DNA of 42,783 nucleotides from Lachnospiraceae bacterium (GTDB lineage: Bacteria; Bacillota; Clostridia; Lachnospirales; Lachnospiraceae): assembly GCA_017455525.1 (NCBI GenBank), contig JAFTAP010000003.1, forward strand, positions 1 to 42,783, given 5' to 3'. The translations under genes and the position numbers were made by a program. Position 1 is the first letter of the stretch. Every line of letters begins with the position of its first letter. Under the pieces are notes generated by a model that saw only the letters and a program-made list of their open reading frames with translations, had not been told where the DNA came from and made no database searches. Shown one piece after another: positions 42,760 through 42,783 of the stretch.

Positions 42760-42783
42760 GAATGGACGGAGCATGGCGAGAGC

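Overview
The window looks like chromosomal DNA from an anaerobic Firmicute, most likely a Lachnospiraceae member (Butyrivibrio-like; the genus is a guess). Evidence: the conserved Firmicutes block ylxM-ffh-rpsP-khpA-rimM-trmD-rplS-lepB-rbgA-lepB-rnhB-ylqG-ylqH-yraN; purine-rich Shine-Dalgarno sites (AGGAGG type); frequent ATGA/TAATG stop-start overlaps; lipobox lipoproteins; a YesM/YesN-type two-component pair; and a giant activator of the 2-hydroxyacyl-CoA dehydratase family, typical of strict anaerobes. Almost everything is on the minus strand; only the YesMN pair (5104-7681) is on the plus strand. No rRNA, tRNA, CRISPR array, insertion sequence or phage gene was seen.

Layout. (1) 1-7681: a carbohydrate locus, with two ABC permeases, a sugar-binding lipoprotein and a YicI-like GH31 alpha-xylosidase (cut by the left edge), divergent from a YesM kinase and YesN AraC-type regulator; probably import and breakdown of alpha-xylosides such as xyloglucan fragments. 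(2) 7737-16161: a minus-strand unit from a good sigma-A promoter at 16224-16252: HlyD-like lipoprotein, an RND efflux permease that continues in frame into a nucleotidyltransferase domain, a 48-codon small ORF, a membrane GGDEF protein and a PfkB-type fructokinase. (3) 16320-23813: prs, a PDZ/radical-SAM DUF512 protein, der, plsY, gpsA, and a flippase-like membrane protein fused to an aminoglycoside-phosphotransferase-like kinase. (4) 23937-33301: ribosome, SRP, RNA-processing and signal-peptidase genes, including an orphan FliK-like/FlhB-like pair. (5) 33493-37731: a 1412-residue double-ASKHA dehydratase-activator protein with a perfect palindrome just downstream of its predicted promoter. 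(6) 37912-42492: a YfcC-type transporter and a 1040-residue propeller/HD-GYP sensor. (7) 42532-42783: a stem-loop and nested palindromes with no gene.

The most unusual content is at 10580-18224. A capsule-type nucleotidyltransferase domain is fused to an RND pump, and a capsule-type small-molecule kinase domain is fused to an LPG-synthase/flippase-like membrane domain, only one gene apart and beside the phospholipid genes plsY and gpsA. In capsule loci the two soluble enzymes commonly occur together (kinase then nucleotide activation). Here each is tethered to its own membrane protein, suggesting an undescribed membrane-coupled system that activates and moves a head group or sugar. That function is inference; the fusions are read directly from uninterrupted frames.

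The window also carries a c-di-GMP-making protein (GGDEF) and a c-di-GMP-degrading candidate (HD-GYP), an L19-type structured leader before rplS, and a lepB copy whose predicted promoter would give a leaderless mRNA. All family names come from reading translated motifs; no database search was possible.
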